Source: Chionis minor
Taxonomy: Eukaryota > Chordata > Aves > Charadriiformes > Chionididae
Direction: 5' to 3'
Assembly (NCBI GenBank): GCA_013398295.1
Contig: VZSF01000635.1
Span: forward strand, 448,365 to 512,364
Length of the DNA stretch: 64,000 bases
This document shows, piece by piece, positions 50,930 through 63,600 of this stretch; the stretch's first letter is position 1; every line of letters begins with the position of its first letter. The position numbers and the translations under genes are program-made. The notes below the pieces were generated by a model that did no database searches, was not told where the DNA came from, and saw only the letters and a list, made by a program, of their open reading frames with translations.

Positions 50930-51172
50930 CGATGCATCATCTCAGCTGTCTGTACAATGTGAATACATCTCAGCCTAGATATCAGGAAAATTTCTTTACT
51001 GAAACAGTGGAAGAGGCTTCCTAGAGGTGGTTGATGTCCCAAGCCTGTCAGTATAAGAGGCAATTGGACAATGCCCTTAATAATTTCCTTTAACTTTTGG
51101 CCAGCCCTGAAGGGGTCAGGCAGTTGGACTAGATGATCGTTGTCAGTCCCTTCCAACCTACTCTGTGCCAAA
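50930..51172 (+). mobile_element. CR1-type LINE 3' fragment (short, older)
   Basis: This is a second 5'-truncated CR1 tail in plus orientation. It carries TCAGGCAGTTGGACTAGATG and CCCTTCCAACC, a typical CR1 3' end, preceded by AGAGGTGGTTGATGTCCC. It is more diverged than the copy at 45.5 kb and lacks a clean terminal octamer repeat. The left boundary is approximate. Confidence 0.8.
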
Positions 51173-53090
51173 ACCCACAGAAGGATCCAACCACTACAGA
51201 GAGAAACTACTGGCCGACTGACACTAAACCAAGCCTGCAACTAAAAGAGGCAATGCTAAGAGAATAGAAATGTGAAGCTGTAAAGAGATTTATTACTGCA
51301 GTCAATCAAAAACCCCAAACAAAAATCAAAGAGGGAAAAAAAAATAAAAATCCAAGCCCTAAACAACTGCTACTTGAAAATTTCAGCAGGAGAGACAGAG
51401 AAATTCCTATCTGTTGATGACTATCTGAAGAAAAATCAGCAGTTATTTCTTTCAGCTGGCAAACGTAGCCAAAAGTTGTTCAAGGATATAATTTCATGCT
51501 TGGAAAGAAACTATCCTGTAGCATCTTGATGCCAATTAGGAGCAAAAAGTACTCATCAGTGTCACTGGCATTAAAATCAGAGTAACTTTTCTTGAATTTG
51601 AAAGGAGAGAAGCCCACTCTTACCTGTGCTCTTAGGGAAGGAAAAGAGGAAAAAAGAAGCAAGGGTACTGATGGTGTCATTGTTTATTGGGTTTATTGCA
51701 TGGCTGCTGAATGAATTTTCACTCGGCAATGTTGCCTTTCAGAAACCAATGTAACAAAAAAGAAAACGTTCCATTTCCCTTTCATCCTAATCAAAGCAGG
51801 AGAGCAGTTCTTAGTATTGCTTTAATCTTTGTTTTCAATAGTAGTTTCTATTTTTCTCCCCCTTTGTATTATCACACTCCAAAAACATTGGGACAAATTA
51901 ACTTGGAGCAGTCAAAACAAATACACAAGTCTGTTGTTTTCAGCCTCACCTCACTGTTTGCTTTTTGCGCAGCATAGGCTGCTGCCTCCAAACGAAGCTA
52001 TGGACTCTCACTGCACGGATGAGAAGCCAAACCATGCAGAAATTGGGTCTATGGGCACCATCTCTGTCCTGCCCCCTACAGCTAGCTGTCCTGACAGGTG
52101 ATGAGAGCAGGCGAACCCCTTCAGAGCTCGGGAGATGTCGATTCCCATGCTGTCCAGCACGGATGACGCAGCAGGAGCGCTGAATCACCCTGGAGCGTCG
52201 TGGTTTGGGCCATTACCACCTTGGCTGTTGCCTCCAACCCCGACCTCCTACTTGTACACATTGACCGCTTCTTGATTAGTTCAGGCTCCAGCGCTGCCTT
52301 TTGTGCAAATATCCAGGAGTGTAAAAGATGATATTTAGCGGGCTCTTGTAGCCACCCCTACTGAGAGATCCTCTCCATTATCTGCACTGGCAAACTGAGA
52401 CACTGGGATCTGGAAGTCCAAGGTGAAGTCCGGAGTACAGCTGCCTGTGTGTCCCAGATAACAGGGTATTAGTCACCAAGCTGGACGTTTCATCTCATCC
52501 CTGTTGAGTCTCATCCTTCGTATTATCTATGTTGCCTGGGACAGAAAAACAGTTTACTTGGAATCTGTACTGCTCCTACTCCCCCACATTGGTGCTGATC
52601 CTTGCAAATCCACTGGACGCTGACAAGGGCCGTTCCTTCCATTCGGGAGTGGGTCGTCCGAGCGCTGTGACGCATACGGACCTTCGCAAATATAAAGCAT
52701 GTTGCAAATGTCACTTTTGACTGATCTTTTCAACTGGCCCATAAAAATAAGGCTACTTAATTAAATAGTATGCGTTACAGTTAATCAAATAAATAGCAAG
52801 GAAATACATGATTATTATTCACAAACTGCAAGTTATTTGAATGTTTTCCTTCACTATGATTGAAACCGACGTGTTAGAATTAGTTCAGTTTAGCCAGACA
52901 AACACTTCCTCCAGGAGTTTACATACATCCACAATAATTGCACAGAATACTGAATAGTGCAGTTTGCCTTTTTCTCATAGCTGTCTTGGTCAGTTTTGTT
53001 TCACTACCTGAAACTTTCTACTCCTAATCTTGCTGTACCATATCCAGTGCCATGTTCATTGCATATTTATCATGAGCTTCTCCTCTTTCC

Positions 53091-53096
53091 TTTATT
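53091..53096 (-). terminator. Possible TTC34 polyadenylation signal
   Basis: AATAAA lies on the minus strand about 63 bases after the TTC34 stop. It would give a very short 3'UTR; a more distal site cannot be excluded. Confidence 0.35.
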
Positions 53097-53158
53097 CTTC
53101 TAGCATCACAAACAAACTAGAAAGCAATCAGAGACTGGAAAATCCCAAAGCAGATAAA

Positions 53159-53677
53159 TTAATGTATGCTGCAGCTTGATGCCTCCCGCTTAAGTCTTGT
53201 TTTCAGCTTTTTAAGTTCAGCGTTTTTATCAATTTTAAGACCGTAGTCTGTAATTTTCCAGGCCTCTTCATAATGCTGCATTTCAAAATTATGTTGTGCG
53301 ATCTTATGAAATGTTTTGGTTAAGATTTCACTGCCAGGGCCGTTCATGATGCTGCGCAATGCCATAGGTTCGTCTAACTGCAGTGCCTCGATGTACTGCT
53401 TAACTGCTGCTTCTTCCTCAGCCATTGCCAACAGCAGGTGTCCTTTTGAGCAGTGGTCCTCCACGCGTGTTTTAAGGCTGTTATGGCCATGCTTCTGGAT
53501 CACCTTCTCCATATCTTTTAAAGCTTTGCGGTATTTTTTCAGGTGCGTAAGGCAAGCAGCCCTCTGTCTGAGATACCTTGGATTATCTTTGCTTGTCAAG
53601 ACAGCTAGGGTGTAATAACCAAGAGCCTTCTCGTAGCGATAGTCTTTAATCAGCACATTGCCTTCTTGGGCTGCTAC
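53159..53677 (-). CDS. TTC34: TTC34 last coding exon with stop codon
   Basis: The exon encodes 172 residues, starting VAAQEGNVLIKDYRYEKALG and ending REASSCSIH before TAA at 53161-53159. Three TPR-like helix pairs are visible. The acceptor is TCCACAG. The entry in phase 0 fits the exon at 58894-59108 directly, so no missing exon is required in the 5.2-kb intron. Confidence 0.93.
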   Translation of the reverse strand, partial: VAAQEGNVLIKDYRYEKALGYYTLAVLTSKDNPRYLRQRAACLTHLKKYRKALKDMEKVIQKHGHNSLKTRVEDHCSKGHLLLAMAEEEAAVKQYIEALQLDEPMALRSIMNGPGSEILTKTFHKIAQHNFEMQHYEEAWKITDYGLKIDKNAELKKLKTRLKREASSCSIH

Positions 53678-56600
53678 CTGTGGACAGAAAATTACTTAAT
53701 ATTAGTTATTAAAAGTGGAAAAAAAGAGTAAAGTGTCTAGTCTGGACTGGGCACAGGTGGACACAGACACTAAGAAATTTTGGGTACTTTTTCAAATGTG
53801 GAAATTGCATCCAGTTGGAGAACATTTCTGCCATAGTCTTCCCTAACAGATGACTATATGGAAATTGCATCTTCTGGTCAATAGACAGCCCTCTGTACTG
53901 CCCCACAAATATTCACATGTGCTAATAATGAAGGTTGGTCTCTACTAAAGTTTACCCAAGCTATAGGGAAAAATGGCCAACTGGTGGCTTTGCAAGTCAT
54001 TTATCTCAAGTGCAAGTGAACTATCTGCCCTTTTCTAAAGGGAAAAACAACACGAAAATAGAGAAGCAGAAAGAGCCGCATAATTTTTAGGTTCATACAG
54101 GTCAATAAAGAAAACTCCATTAGAACTATTTGCTTCAAATGGATTTCTCATTATTTCCCTTTACTGGTAGTAAACAAAGCTTTTAACATGCTGCAGCAGA
54201 GTGAATATTTAAGTTATAAACAAGGCTGCCACCAGCAGCTTAGCTTACAGAAGGCTGAGCCAAACAAGCTGAGACTTCAAGCACAGCATAAATGTTTTCA
54301 TCAGTCTCGTTCCATGGGATATCACACATTGCCTTTGGATGCTTGTGGCTCCCCAAAATTCAGTTAGCCCAGACACCGTCTCCAGAGCCACACCTGACAG
54401 CCAGCTCAGGACTTCCAGTCTCTGCGTGTGCCTTGTCTTTTTATTTTGCTTATTTTGACTTAGATTAGAATTGATTGCTGTTTAAAAGAACTGAGGAAAA
54501 CAGGTTCTGGATGAAATGGATCGATATTGCAGGATAAGTCCGCGCACCCCATCTGAGACCCGTGGCATGAAATCATTTAGCCATTACTAACAGTTTATGA
54601 AGAATTCTACCCCAATTATTTTGGTATTAAGTAATGTAAAATCCTTTATGTAGTCATATTTATTAGAGAGTCTCTCAGCTTCCACACAAAGAAATAGAGA
54701 CAGGACCTCTCCCCAAATAGTGTCAATCACTGGATTAATAGGTCTGGCCTTAAATTGTAAGGCAGCCTGTTCAAAAACATCTCAGATGTCTGTTTGTGTA
54801 TACAGTTAGAGAGGAGCAAATTTAGTTTGTTCTTTCAAGTGTTTTTAAGGCAACTAGTCTACGTAAGTGTTTTCTCAGTGGCAGAATTTTAACAAGGGAT
54901 CATGGTAGAATGGCATCTGCACTGAGGTGCATCTTGACGAGATTTTTTTTTTTCCCCTAGAAATTCTAAAGTTCTAGACCACATTGTTCTAAAGAGCACA
55001 GTGCAGTTCCTCAAAATACCTTGCATTTGTGTAGTTAAATTGTAATTTTCAGCCTTGAAGGTGCATTTGGTGTCTCAATGGCAGAAAAAAATTATAATTT
55101 TTGTTGTCCTCCTGAATGACTAATCTAATGCTGAACCTGCTAGTGTGCTAACCGAGATCATTTTGGTTTTACTGCACCACGTACAATATTGCCACTTATT
55201 AACAGAGCCCCTGCTTTGACTTCCTCACGTTTCACTGACAGTCCCCAAAGTAAGCAAGCCACAAGATTCTGGATTTCCTGCCATACTTGGAGGGAAAAGG
55301 TGCATCTGAGAATAAATGATTCTCTCTCATCTTCACCGATGGAGTAAACATGGGCATTAGGCAGCTGGATTCTCTTTTTCACTCTGCCTGACTGAAAGGA
55401 ACTAAGCTGGGACCCAAATTTGGTGTCAGGCAGCTGGATTCTCTTTTTCACTCTGCCTGACTGAAAGGAACTAAGCTGGGACCCAAATTTGGTGTCAGGC
55501 AGCTGGATTCTCTTTTTCACTCTGCCTGACTGAAAGGAACTAAGCTGGGACCCAAATTTGGTGTCAAACACAGACAGATTAATTAGCAGCGTAGTTGCAC
55601 ATCATCTTCTGAACAAGTATGAAAGGAAGACTTATGGAAAGAAGATGTAGGAAGTGCACAGGAAGCCAGAAGGATATTGCACAATGGAGTTCAGCTGCTC
55701 TCTGCGTGGGGCTTTTGAGAAGCAGTCTTTTGCCATCAGCCTCATTGCAGGTGACTTTGGAAAGCCAAGAGCAGGCGAGATATAGTCCGGTCACAGGTGA
55801 ACTTTAGTCCATCTTCAGACTTGTCACTAAAGATTTGATTATGGCTCGCAGACTGAAATAGTTCTGGTGCCATGTGGAAAGGGCTTGGCGGCCGTAAGTG
55901 ACTGGACTGCTTCCTGGATTAGGTCTGTGTGTCCTTTTCTACTACCTACTTACCTCACAGTGTGCTAAAGGACCGAAAAGACAGGTATTTTTGTTGCACT
56001 TTTGGTTCCAGTCCCTCGTGACTAATCTTACATTGAAACTGACCACGGTTCAATTCCTTCAAAAGAGAGTGAGTGAGGAGTTCAATGGACGTGGGATTAC
56101 GGCCAAGCGTTAGTCTCCCGGCAGTAAATACCAGAAGATGGACTGAGAAGCACTGAGCTTTGGAAAGAGGGTTGGATGTTTTCAGAACAATTTGGAACAA
56201 GTCTTTCCTTCTCTACCTGCAGACCCTATTTGGGGTCCACATATCATGAAGGCACGTGGAATGGCAACTTCTACCTTGGGCTGACAGCTGAATTCTGACA
56301 CAGACCATACAGCTTTTGAGACCCTTTCTGTAGGAGTCAGCTCTGCATATCCTATGGCATGTCAACAGCCAACAGAAAGTGCGGCTCTGAGGATCTGGGC
56401 AAGGAGCAATCTGTCATGCATTTAACCTTTGACGTAGGAAACTGAAGGGTTGAAGCTGCACTAGCGGCAAGCAAACTCCCTTCCTCTGACCTTTTGCAGT
56501 TTAATAAATCTTTCAGATTCCTATTCCCATGGGGCTCTCCCAGTTGTTTACAAATTTCTTAGCATGGGACCCCTCAGACTATAAATAATGGAAGAATTTT

Positions 56601-59600
56601 ATTGCTTTGTTTTTCATGAAAAAAATCAGTACATCAAGGAGCTCTCTCCTTCCTCCACCCTTTCCTATTCAGCTTATGTAGGATTATTTTTAGCTTTTCA
56701 GACCAGACTCTGGGATAATGATGACACGTTTCTATAATGCCTGTAATCTCCAAACACTCTAAAACCATGTGGCAGTAACACTTTTGTGCGGGGAGTGCTG
56801 AGACTGAGGGCTGAGCGTAAACCACTAAACTCTCCTTTGCTTCAGTCTCCCTGCTGTGAAATGGAGGTAACAGAAAGAACACCCTCCCCTAGAGCCTAGT
56901 GAGGAGCCACGGCAAAGTAAGGCCATCACTGGGGGTTTGGCACTAATTCTCTCTGTAAGCTTTTTTGCTTGTACCGAGATCTTCCTTTCACACACAAACT
57001 GGAATAACCTTGCAGGCAAAAGGAAGTGCTACTGGAAAATCTTTCGAGACACCAGGCAGGTGAATTAACCAATTCTTTACTCACACCAGCAAAGTACCTA
57101 CTTATCCCCTTGTCACAAAATACACATAAAAAAAAAAAAAAAAAATTTGTGATTCTGGGCTAATCAGTAATAAAAGTAATCACACTCAGTAAATCTTTGA
57201 AGATCAGAGAATATGGAAAGACTCCCAGGTGCCCGAGTCCAAATGTTTACTCAGTTGAACAAAAGCACAAGGTTAAAAATTAAAACGCCAAACAACGCTA
57301 TTTTATTTCCAACACTGGTATTGAGTTCCGTCTAGAAATCAGTCCAGCCACCCCCTATCCACCCCTGTTCTCTCAAGTGGCAGAGAAATCTTTCATGATA
57401 AATAAGACACCAATAAGGAGTTTTATTGCAGACCCTGTTCCACAGCTGAAAAAAGACAGAAACAAAGTGCCTTTTCCATTTATGTTTCAATAATCTGTGG
57501 CACCAGTGAGTTCCTAATACATCACTGCAGCTTAAGCTGTACAAAAAATAGTTTGTTTGGGTTTTTTCTTCTCTTTTTTTTTTTTTTTTCCTTATTGAGA
57601 GCATAAGAAAATCCCTCCTGTGTTTTCTCGGAAAGCAGCATGGATGGACTTAGCTGTGAGACTTCCATACAGAACGAGCGATGCACCAGCAAGCGAAATT
57701 CAGCTGTAAAACGTATCTTCATTTATAGACACCTCCTTAGGGCCTCCATAGACACATTCTTGAATGTACCTTCATTAACTTTATATAGTGAAAGATTGCA
57801 AATTGCCTCTAAAATCTTCCAACTCTTCCCCATAAGACCGAACTTTTTACATTATTCAGAAGAGAGGGACTCTTTTCTCTGTAATGGGGTATGTCTAAGG
57901 ACCAGTAAATTAATACTTGTTTACTTATATCCTCCTGCTGTTTTGCTAAAATACATACAAAGCACTCCTCTCAAGATGCATTAAGAACATCAGCATGTTG
58001 TTTGTTTTATAACCTGGGAGAAAGCATAACAATATAGCTTCTCACCAGGGCGCGCACAATCTACAAATTGAATAAAAGGAAGCAAACTGATTCTCAGAAC
58101 ACGGAGCTTCTGGGTAATCAGAATTGCAGATGCTTGAGTGAATGTTAAAACTCCTCACCATCAGTCTGACCTTGTCCTGTCTTATTATTGGAGATGCTTT
58201 CTCAGAGCTGGATGTACTTGGGGGGAGAAACTTTAAAAAAAAACCTGAAAAATACATACTTGGGGGGACTAGAGCAATGTGCCATTTTTGTGTCAAACAG
58301 TTTTAGCTAAGAAAACCAACACCAACCTCAAAGGCTAATCATTTTATAAAAAATGTGGATATATTTTAATTTCTAAATGTTACATAAAAGAGCAAAAAGG
58401 ATCGAACCATTTAATGTGACTGAATCAGAACCTTCAGTTTCATATCATCAAGAAATGAACAAAACATGAATTCCCCTTCCTCAGAAGCCAGCTATGAGCA
58501 CCATGTAACTCATGCAGAGTACAATATTGGCAACGATCTTGTTAAATCTCCAGCTGCTGCCCCTCACATCTCCTGCATTTTAGTGTTGGGATTAAGCAGG
58601 GCTCATGCCAGGGAGACCGACAAGAAATTCCCCCAAGTGGTACAAAGTGGTAATGATGAATTATTAGAGACTGAAGCAAGGTCACTGCAATGAAAGAAGT
58701 TTGGATTCAACTCCCTATTCTAGCTGAAGTGAAGGCTGGAGGAAGAAACCAATTTGTTCCTTGTTCGTCTGATAAACGGTCTTCCCACACACTTCTGTTC
58801 AAGACAAGGCAGGGAAAATCTCCTGAGCCTTATTTTCCTTCCCATTTCTTTCCCCACTGAATCCAGAGATGTGGCATCGAAAAAGAATTGTACCTGAGCG
58901 AGATGCTGCTGTTCCTTAGCGTCTATGAAGTTCAGGAGAAACCCCAACTCCCTTTCATCTTTCTTCGCGAGGATGCTGAACAAGTGAGCTGCCACTGGCA
59001 CGTTCCTGTTCTTCAGCTGCAGCACAGCGAGTCTTGCACGAGCAAAGTCATCAGCGGGAGAGCGGCCAAATGCTTCCTGAAGGTGGTCAAGGGCCTCTTC
59101 ACACCTTCCTGTTGGTTAACACCAGTACAAGCTATATAACCCGTTCCACGTGGAGAAAGAGACATCAAGAAAACTTACTAAAGCAGCATTTAGGCAGCCT
59201 GTCCACAGTTCACATCTAAAGGTATTAATTACTTCATACCCTTTCCCAAAACATTTGGAAACTTCCCTTGAAAAGTACCATACAACGATGTGCTTGCCAT
59301 TTAACACTCAATTTCTTTCAATTTACTGCCTATTCACTCAGTCTGCTCAGCTATGTAAAAGAATGGGAGCTTACCATTTGCAATCAAAACATCGGTGTAG
59401 AAGATGTGACATTGTGCCTCCTTGCAAATTTTAATTAGTGCTTTTGCAATCACAAGAAGTTCCCTGAGGGTTTCTGCTTTTGAGGGGTCTTTAGAAGCAA
59501 TGAGCTCGGTTAACGCAGTCCTGCCATACTGAAGAAGCCACTGAGTAATCAGCCCTTGGGCTTCACACTTTAAAGACAGGATCGCCGGGATCACTACTCC

Positions 59601-60690
59601 TGCCTCCACCTTCAGCGCTGAGATCAAATCTTGCACTGCCTCCTATGTAAAAACAAGACCAAAAAATGACATGGTAGCGATAACTACATATGGATAACTT
59701 GTTCTTTCAGGTGCTTTCAGCTGTCTGCTGTCCCACAGGTCAGCCGCACGCCTTTGGAAGCTCTTTGCTCTTCCCTGTTCTTGTGTTGCATCTTTTCCAT
59801 TTGCAAAGCTGATATAAGAGCATAAAGACACATTTCAATGACTATTTGCGAAGTGTTTTAAACTCCTCAGATTATCATTGAAAAAAATTCTTACAGCAAC
59901 AAGAAAGAGATGCTGTGAATGATTAAGTGGAAGCAGGATCTGGCTGGGCCAGGATAAACCAGCACAAATCCACACTCCCAACTGGAGATGTGCCGTTTCA
60001 AATTCACTGTAGGATTAGTGTGATGTGCAGGTAAACTGTAAGGCTATTGACTGTCTTAGAAGCAGATAAACCACGTAAATATGTGACATGATTTCCAGGC
60101 AATGATATACTGCAATCTCCAAAGTTCACTGTAACACTAATTGCACACATGAGCTTTTCACAGATGGAGAGGGACTTGCTAAACCTTAAAACTGTTCCCT
60201 GTTTTTCCTCTTGTTGTTGCTATGTTTCCTCTAACACATCACGTCATGAAAATGCGAGATCAAATACAGGGAGTTTGCAGCATTGCAAATCACTGCATGG
60301 TACTGACAGTGAGTAAGATCTACGATTAAGGTTTAGTCTTCCTCTCTCTAGACTTGAGAAAGCACATCAGTAACAGCCAGCCAAAACAAGAGCCCCCACT
60401 GACCAAATTCTGTGAGAAACTCTTTTGATTTCAGGGAGTCCGTGACAAAGCCTGTAGGGCCTTACGCTAATATTGCTCAATGCTGTTAGAAAAATCACCA
60501 CCAAAACGATATAGTGATAATACCTTCTGCTGCTTCAGCGCAAGGTAAATGAATCCTCGTCCACTCAGAGCTTGCACGTTCCTAGGGTCCTCCTTTAGGA
60601 TGGCATTAAAATCAAAAATAGCAGTTTTCTTCTGACCAAGGCGCCCATAACATTGAGCCCTAATGAGAAGGCAATCTTCAGCATAACCAC
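53159..60690 (-). CDS. TTC34: TTC34, tetratricopeptide repeat protein 34 (3' part, last four coding exons)
   Basis: This is a TPR-repeat protein of poorly known function; TPR helices usually mediate protein-protein contacts. The exons, in transcript order, are 60690-60524, 59642-59375, 59108-58894 and 53677-53159. The phases agree at each join (0, 1, 0) and the visible part is about 388 C-terminal residues. TPR-like helices can be seen in CYGRLGQKKTAIFDFNAIL, GRGFIYLALKQQKEAVQDLI, CEEALDHLQEAF, YEKALGYYTLAV, CLTHLKKYRKALKDME and YEEAWKITDYGL. The N-terminal part lies beyond the right edge. Identification rests on remembered similarity to vertebrate TTC34 and on its position directly upstream of MMEL1 on the same strand, as in human 1p36.32. 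The reading frame is unbroken. Confidence 0.9.
53678..58893 (-). other. TTC34: TTC34 last intron (5.2 kb)
   Basis: The intron is bounded by GTACAA and TCCACAG. The only distinct structure I see is the 69-bp minisatellite near 55.4 kb, plus an A/T run near 57130 and a T run near 57575. No further coding exon is recognised. Confidence 0.7.
55359..55566. repeat. 69-bp minisatellite, three perfect copies
   Basis: Unit starts lie at 55361, 55430 and 55499, with the word GCAGCTGGATTCTC. All three copies are identical as far as I can compare. The 69-base unit is 23 codons, so the minus-strand frame stays open through it, reading DTKFGSQLSSFQSGRVKKRI per unit. It lies inside the last TTC34 intron. 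Confidence 0.95.
58894..59108 (-). CDS. TTC34: TTC34 exon, second from last
   Basis: The exon encodes RCEEALDHLQEAFGRSPADD, then FARARLAVLQLKNRNVPVAA, HLFSILAKKDERELGFLLNF and IDAKEQQHLAQ. Acceptor CAACAG, donor TCAG|GTACAA. It enters in phase 1 and leaves in phase 0. Confidence 0.92.
59375..59642 (-). CDS. TTC34: TTC34 exon, third from last
   Basis: The exon encodes 89 residues starting EAVQDLISALKVEAGVVIPA and ending FYTDVLIANG. The middle is a Leu/Ala-rich helical stretch, GRTALTELIASKDPSKAE then LRELLVIAKALIKICKEA. Acceptor ACATAG, donor AATG|GTAAGC, leaving in phase 1. Confidence 0.9.
60524..60690 (-). CDS. TTC34: TTC34 exon, fourth from last: two TPR units
   Basis: The exon encodes GYAEDCLLIRAQCYGRLGQK and ends GRGFIYLALKQQK. 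It matches the TPR pattern of small residues at 8 and 20 with Pro near the repeat end (KEDPRN). It enters in phase 1 and leaves in phase 0; acceptor CCCCAG, donor GAAG|GTATTA. Confidence 0.9.
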
Positions 60691-63600
60691 CTGGGGAGAG
60701 AAATGCAGCCACGCTTACTTGAAAGGTCTCAGGTCTACTACTGCTCTAAACCAGGGTGCAGTAACTCCCAGCACACACAGACCACTGAGCCCCAGTAAAG
60801 GGCTTCAAAGCAGCTAAGTGGAAATGATGCGGTAGCCTACGTGTGGTGTTACGGTGACCGCAGGAATGAAAATTAAGTACCACTTTAGTCAGAGCTGTGG
60901 CAAGGGTGAAATAAGACGGGCGTGCTGAATGGAGGTGAATGTGCCATGGTGAGGGACTGCCATCCCCAGATGTGACTGGAAGGAGAGCAAGGAGGGTGCT
61001 GGAGGGGGTATCCAAGGATATCCATTTGAAGCTAAAGAAAAATTCCACTTTGCCTGAGGATACTTGATGAAGTACAATAAGAGTACTTAAGTGGTAGTTT
61101 CCTTTATTTTTGTTGCTAGTGGAATTCCTGTTGCATACTATCAATTCCGAGTTGAAATAAAACAGAGTATGTCAGGTTTGTTCCCAAAACACAGTGCTGA
61201 ATCAGTCAAGTGTCCTGCTGAGGCCAGCAGAATTCCACCAAAGAATGATTTTTTTCTCGGGTGAAATCTTGAAGGCATTTTCTGGTGTGTATTACAAAGA
61301 CAAGGCTACTCTGATGTTCTCGGTCATGTGGTGCACATGTTAGTGTCGTTCTGCAGGGAAATGGTGAGTTGTGGTTCACTGTTGCTGCTCAGGACTGGAG
61401 TTCAGTGTTTAGCTTTGCTTCAAAATTCCTGTGTAATGTCAGAAAAAGTACTCGGTTTCTTTGTATGTCATCGTCTAACATCTGCTGGTTGGGATAACTC
61501 CAGTATGTCTGGCACAAGCCACAGAAACGTTCATGGGACACAGAGACAAAGCAGTCTGGGAGTTACGCTAGCCTAATACCAATGCCAGCCTTAAACCTTC
61601 CCCACATGGCCAGCGGGCCCAGTCACCAATGTGGACGTGAACCTGGTCCTCCCCTCTGTGCCATCAAGCTCGCCTCATTTCTCACTTAGGGACGGCTGAC
61701 AGCAGAAACCACTGTATCTTTGTACTTGCTCTATGGGCCACCAAGGAACAAGCAAGCCCGAACTAACAAAAAAGTCGAGGCTGTAGTATGTGCAAAAAAA
61801 CCCTTTCAGGGCATGTATTTTGCTACTAAGATGAATGTTTCAAAAAAGAAAGATTCTGCATGTTATAAAAGAAGAACCACTTCTGGAAATAGCTAAAAAG
61901 GTGTACATACATATAGATGTTTACAGGAAGGAAAGAAATAATTTTAACAGTGATTTACATAAAGAAAGGGAACTTTGTTAAGGCAGTTGTATGGCTGCAA
62001 TCTGATTTATAACTAACTCTCCTACCGTGACTCAAGTCTAACTTTCCAGGCAGGAACAGGAACCACACTGTGCCAGGCACACCAAAAACACAGGCCCCAC
62101 TTCAAAGAATCTTCAGTCTAGTTAAACATGCCAAAAGAGCATTGTAATAAAAACCTGAATGGGTGGAAAAGGCAACAGAATGAAAATCATAAAATGACAT
62201 CACTCAACTAGCTCAAAAGCTTCCTGGTTTCTAATAAAAAGAAATATACATGTTGATCAACACTCTCGCTCTTCAAATATCCACGACTGCTTTTCTGATT
62301 GCTTCAAGGACTCAGCAAGAGTGGGTCCCCACAGGAACAGCTGAAGGAACCAAAAGGAGTGGCCTGTAATTATGAAGCACTCAACAACCTTCCCACAAAA
62401 GCAATTTTTTTTTTCTACCTTCTCTGGGATATCCAGATTCAGCCAGCTGACAGTTTAGAGAAATTCCATGTTTGCCAGTTGTCATGAAATTACTTCTATC
62501 AATTTTTGAGGCGGTCTGGAAAGCTTTGCCCTTTGTTATTCTGCCCTAAGGTCTTTCACGCATTTTCACAGGGACCTCTAAAAGACAGCATTGTGCTACT
62601 GCTCTGGAAAGCAGCAAAAGGAAGATGAGGCTATTGTAAAAGGGAATGTCTTCACATTCCACATCTATCCCTCCAACACGCCTTTCTCCGTAGCCATCAT
62701 GAACATGCAACAAATGGAGGCAACCTACCGATGTAATCACCATCATCCTCAGAATCTGAGCTGGATTAGGATCCAATTCTTTAGAAGGAATCCTTGGATA
62801 TTTTAGTATGATGGATAGGAGAAGCACAAATGAGAAAAGAAAGCTCTAAGAGGAAGATAGGTGAGGTTGGAGGCATAAGGCTACTTGGCAGTTTTAATAA
62901 GTGGAGTCAGAGGGTACACGTTGTTTTGGATGGAACAGTAATCCAGTCAGGACTGACTAATTTACTGCCACACATAATATGCACTGGAATTTGTGATACT
63001 AAGATTCTTGTTTCTCTGCTTTCATGTAAGTGCTGCCCAAATGCACACATACGGTTGACAATGAAAATCATGGTCCATTTATTCACTTGTAGAGTATATA
63101 TCTTTCTGTCTCTTTCTTTCAAGACAATTTCGATAAGGATCTTAATTTGCTCAGCGTTGCAATCAATAACTGTGGCATCCCAATATTGGATGATAAATCA
63201 TCAGTGCCACTGTAAATAGTTTTTCATAGGGAGGTCAGCAAATGTGCTGTCTTGCAGCTGCCTGCAAAGCTGCGCCAGCAGACAGGCTCCTAGCAATTCT
63301 TTCACACTAACAAGGCTTCTTCTCCTTCCTGATATGCTCCAAAACTTCTGTATCAGAGGTTATTATCGCTCTGGAGCTCTATCAATTGGATCCCATAAAG
63401 ACAATATCTATTTCTTAACAAGCATCTGTTGTAGCAGCTGGGGAGTTGATAAACCGGGACGCATGGGCTGTGAAATAGAACCATCTCAAAGCAATTAACA
63501 GCTTTTATTTCCATTTTCATAAAACAATCTCTCTTCTTCTCAATGCTGCTGTCATAACATTTGCTCAGAGTGAAACTGAGATTTCCACATGAACATGGTT

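Larger units (their letters stand above)
36671..53090. other. MMEL1-TTC34 intergenic region (about 16 kb)
   Basis: No gene is recognised. The region holds two CR1 tails, a (TG)10 microsatellite and several homopolymer runs. Open frames here are short and lack splice support or homology. Confidence 0.6.
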
